Shown one piece after another: positions 62,798 to 64,000 of a stretch of 64,000 nucleotides of DNA. Origin of the DNA: Nelumbo lutea (Eukaryota; Streptophyta; Magnoliopsida; Proteales; Nelumbonaceae); contig JAKGHH010000004.1 in assembly GCA_022828595.1 (NCBI GenBank), positions 53,160,422-53,224,421 on the forward strand, written 5' to 3'. The notes under the pieces were generated by a model. It was not told where the DNA came from. It worked only from the letters and a program-made list of their open reading frames with translations, and did not search any database. Numbering within the stretch: position 1 is the first letter of the stretch; every line of letters starts with the position of its first letter. A program made the translations under genes and the position numbers.

Positions 62798-64000
62798 GTA
62801 TATTTGGGAAAAGGGGTTGCCAAATAGAATTTCAAATCACTTGATCACCTAACTTTCAAAAAAAGGGAGAAATTCCCGATTACTGCCCTATACTTTGGAC
62901 CTAGTTCCACTTTGGTCAACGAACTTTGAAACATGACAATTCGGTACACGAACTTTCAAAACGTGCCAATTTAGTATCTATCATTAATCAATCATTAAGT
63001 GGCATGTGAAAAAGACATAAATGTCTTTCGGGTATCATCTAAATTTCTTTATCAACCATTTGTTCAAATCAAAACCAACTGTCAAATTTTTCATCAGTCC
63101 CCCTGTTTTGGTTATTCTTCAAAATTTGAGGTTCAAGATCAAGATCGTTTGTAGAAACATATGAGATATTGGATCAAAGGCGCACAAATTATAAAACAAT
63201 TGGACAAGCAATCTAGCAAGAGTTTATATTTGCTCCTGCTACCAACGAAACAACGCTGGGTACACCATCATTTTGCACGGTACATTGCAACCATGAATTA
63301 GAAATATCTATATAAATGGCAATATACAAAGATAGGTCTTTAATTCATTCTTCAGTCTTCACGTTAATTTTCTTTTAAGGGGTAATTTAAGTTCAATTTA
63401 GAGGTGCCAATGCCTTCTCAACATCCTAATACGATTTCAAGAAATAATAATAATTTTGTCCATTCAACTCCTGTAAACCGTTTAGATTCAAATGAACCAA
63501 AGTTTCCTAGGAGTTCAAATACAATAATTTCTAGTGGTTCCATGGATGACCATGAGAAATTAAACAAGCAACACCTAGAACAGGATTATGTTCTCAACCA
63601 TCTTGGAGGGGATAATCACTACAACAAAATCCAGATTCAGTTCCACTAGACTTGAATGTGAGATTTTAGTCACCAAGCTCTCCAAATTCCAATGTGAGGG
63701 TTGATTCACCACAACCTGACCTTGGCATTGCAGCTTTGAGGATGATAAGATTGTTTTTCTTCCATTTGATTTGCTAGGGATTATTGCCTTATTGGTGTTG
63801 GAGTTACAACTCTTGTAGTTCAAAAGGAAATGAAATGGCCGACTTGATAAGGGAGCAGGAAATAGATAATTGTGTTGTAAAAGAGTTACACTCTTGCCAC
63901 CGGATGGGAGGGTGATTTGTACATCTATGTATCCTAATTGGGGGGAAAATTTCCATTTGTAAATTGTAATACCAAATCCATCATTTAATAGAAGTGAGAT
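62798..64000. other. No recognised gene; one 82-codon open frame
   Basis: 62870-63060 resembles a common plant MITE-type text (TTTGGTCAACGAACTTTGAA then CGGTACACGAACTTTCAAAA). An open frame at 63404-63649 is Asn/Ser/His-rich (NTISRNNNNFVHSTPVNRLD) and might be the low-complexity N-terminus of a transposase-related or regulatory gene continuing outside, but I recognise no domain. Confidence 0.35.

Overview
The window is nuclear DNA of a flowering plant. Evidence: AT-rich intergenic sequence, Ty1/copia elements with initiator-Met tRNA primer sites, a Tat-type Ty3/gypsy element with two RNase H domains, an L1-like LINE, CACTA and MITE transposons, and intron-bearing remnants of plant gene families (NPH3, PLAC8/cell-number-regulator, PERK kinase, RAD51B, folate-biopterin transporter). 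The species cannot be fixed from this. I found no intact host gene, no rRNA or tRNA gene and no CRISPR. Every recognisable coding region carries stops, frameshifts, deletions or missing exons, so the window reads as old, heavily nested heterochromatin.

Layout: 1-5.7 kb unassigned sequence with degenerate repeats; 5.7-8.7 kb an L1-like LINE on the minus strand, split by a MITE; 8.7-13.0 kb copia element C (5' LTR to RNase H, RT core deleted); 13.0-18.4 kb MITEs, AT-rich filler and one folate-biopterin-transporter exon on the minus strand; 18.5-28.4 kb a 3'-truncated Tat-type gypsy element whose gag is interrupted by a 1.95-kb solo LTR, with an antisense ORF downstream of pol; 28.4-30.1 kb MITE and AT-rich repeats.

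30.1-57.9 kb is one exploded copia element (A). Its LTRs lie 27.5 kb apart. It was invaded by a solo LTR (31.4-32.9 kb), a gene-fragment-carrying CACTA element (33.0-38.3 kb), a 942-bp element with 8-bp target-site duplication (TSD), two small MITEs and a second copia element, B (42.6-56.6 kb). B is in turn split by a roughly 9.8-kb insert (about 46.0-55.75 kb) that ends in a CACTA terminus and carries decayed, intron-bearing pieces of RAD51B, a thioredoxin and an NPH3 gene. Inside that insert sits a 3.2-kb non-autonomous gypsy-type element on the minus strand with perfect TSD. Nesting is therefore at least four levels deep.

57.9-64 kb holds a long inverted-repeat element, a 3.6-kb Harbinger-like element split by a 1.55-kb solo LTR with perfect TSD, and unassigned sequence.

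The two most notable things are: (1) two independent CACTA-type insertions that each carry fragments of several unrelated genes with introns retained (transduplication); (2) a non-coding LTR element whose LTR ends, TATA region, primer-binding site and internal tandem repeat match the coding Tat element 30 kb away, suggesting an autonomous/non-autonomous pair.
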